From Treponema sp. (lineage in GTDB: Bacteria > Spirochaetota > Spirochaetia > Treponematales > Breznakiellaceae), in contig WRNF01000182.1 of the NCBI GenBank assembly GCA_009776715.1, positions 1 through 5,098 of the forward strand: DNA of 5,098 nucleotides, given 5' to 3'. This document shows, piece after piece, positions 4,793 through 5,098 of this stretch; within the stretch, counting starts at the first letter, position 1, and every line of letters begins with the position of its first letter. The position numbers and the translations under genes are program-made. The notes under the pieces were generated by a model. It was given only the letters and a program-made list of their open reading frames with translations, was not told the DNA's origin and made no database searches.

Positions 4793-4816
4793 GCCTGCCT
4801 GTCCGCACAGGCGGGC
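4793..4816 (+). other. GC-rich hairpin after the toxin gene
   Basis: GCCTGCCTGT (4793-4802) pairs with ACAGGCGGGC (4807-4816) over the loop CCGC: 10 bp with one G-T pair. A further CCTG tandem lies on the left and GACAGGC on the right. Without a T run it is not a clear intrinsic terminator; it resembles a repetitive extragenic palindrome and could still end or protect the operon transcript. Confidence 0.6.
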
Positions 4817-4870
4817 GCAGACAGGCAAAAACGCAAGCCTTTCGAATAACGAAAACTACCCACTACCCAC

Positions 4871-5000
4871 TGTCAAGTCCTAAAACAGGTTGACACATAT
4901 TATGCCGCAGTTCTGTGCCCTTTTTCCGTTGATGGCGGCTTTAGCGGTGTCTCTTGCGGCATTTCGCTTAGGCCGTTGTTTATAGCAAGCAGCTCCCGTC
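4871..5000 (-). mobile_element. Probable insertion-sequence end or remnant
   Basis: TGTCAA at 4871-4876 and TTGACA at 4890-4895 form an inverted pair (outer 6 bp perfect) of the kind found at insertion-sequence tips. Inside it, the minus strand has a stop-bounded frame (5007-4900, 35 codons, RELLAINNGLSEMPQETPLK...) of higher GC than the flanks that could be the C-terminal end of a transposase. The sequence turns AT-rich at 5001. The IS family is not recognised, and no catalytic residues lie in the window. The left flank 4856-4870 has tandem ACTACCC. Confidence 0.4.
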
Positions 5001-5098
5001 TTATTTTTTACATATAAATATCCCTTCATCTTTTTTTGTTATTATTGTTTTTTCTTTTTCTAAAATATTTTCTAAATATTCCTTGAAATCAATTAAAT
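5001..5098 (-). CDS. C-terminal end of an unknown protein (partial)
   Basis: A minus-strand frame enters from the right edge and ends at TAA (5003-5001), giving 31 residues rich in Lys, Glu and Ile (LIDFKEYLENILEKEKT...GIFICKK), probably helical. There is no start, motif or family to recognise. The AT-rich composition differs from the putative insertion-sequence end next to it. It could also be random open AT-rich sequence, as 31 codons is short. Confidence 0.4.
   Translation of the reverse strand, partial: LIDFKEYLENILEKEKTIITKKDEGIFICKK

Noticed and set aside
4080..4808. 242-codon minus-strand open frame
   Set aside because: Antisense shadow of the antitoxin and PIN genes, whose families and ATGA overlap are clear on the plus strand.
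4890..4904. TTGACA as a promoter -35 box with TATTAT nearby
   Set aside because: The TATTAT lies only three bases downstream, and at 17-nt spacing the sequence is TCTGTG; the TTGACA fits better as part of an inverted pair.
5001..5012. Programmed -1 frameshift joining the 5001 frame to the 4900-5007 frame on A-runs
   Set aside because: The A-run does not form a standard X-XXY-YYZ heptamer in the incoming frame, and the two frames differ sharply in composition, so a junction of unrelated sequences is likelier.

Overview
The window looks like an accessory, rearranged stretch of a bacterial chromosome. The best guess is a host-associated spirochaete of the Treponema type. This rests on a long lipoprotein with a relaxed lipobox, Ig-like modules and the start of a GLUG-repeat beta-helix, next to small toxin-antitoxin pairs. 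No rRNA or tRNA fixes the taxonomy, so the assignment is an inference. No CRISPR array, rRNA or tRNA was seen.

Layout. Positions 1-2654, minus strand: the first 884 residues of a large surface lipoprotein that runs off the left edge, with a good sigma70-type promoter at 2676-2704. Positions 2770-3152, plus strand: an antitoxin-like gene with a GTG start, overlapped by a PIN toxin cut short after about 20 recognisable residues. Positions 3208-3903: an AT-rich segment with a GxxExxY-family protein (3256-3633), bracketed by clusters of an 8-bp tandem repeat (CGCAGAGA) in both orientations, and a 17-bp perfect inverted repeat around a gene-poor stretch. Positions 3863-4009: a broken copy of the start of the lipoprotein gene, made of a 76-bp duplicate of 2588-2663 followed by unrelated repeat sequence. 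Positions 4015-4754, plus strand: an intact antitoxin-toxin operon with ATGA overlap and a complete PIN_3-type domain. Positions 4755-5000: a GC-rich hairpin and what looks like the end of an insertion sequence. Positions 5001-5098, minus strand: the C-terminal 31 residues of an unknown gene.

How the parts relate. Two toxin-antitoxin loci each lie just beyond a copy of the same lipoprotein 5' end; one is intact and one has lost most of its toxin. The intact antitoxin has no Shine-Dalgarno sequence. A promoter-like sequence inside the duplicated lipoprotein signal-peptide region would start its transcript at or next to the ATG, which suggests a leaderless message driven by a promoter captured antisense to a dead lipoprotein fragment. 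The two antitoxins have different N-termini but share a C-terminal motif (AL-x-G-x-L-x-G-x-G ... IR-x-ERLA-x-KY), as expected for modular antitoxins whose C-terminus contacts the toxin. The GxxExxY segment has a 16/20 inverted match at its two ends, next to the truncated toxin on one side and the truncated lipoprotein on the other, so its arrival or rearrangement may have broken both genes.
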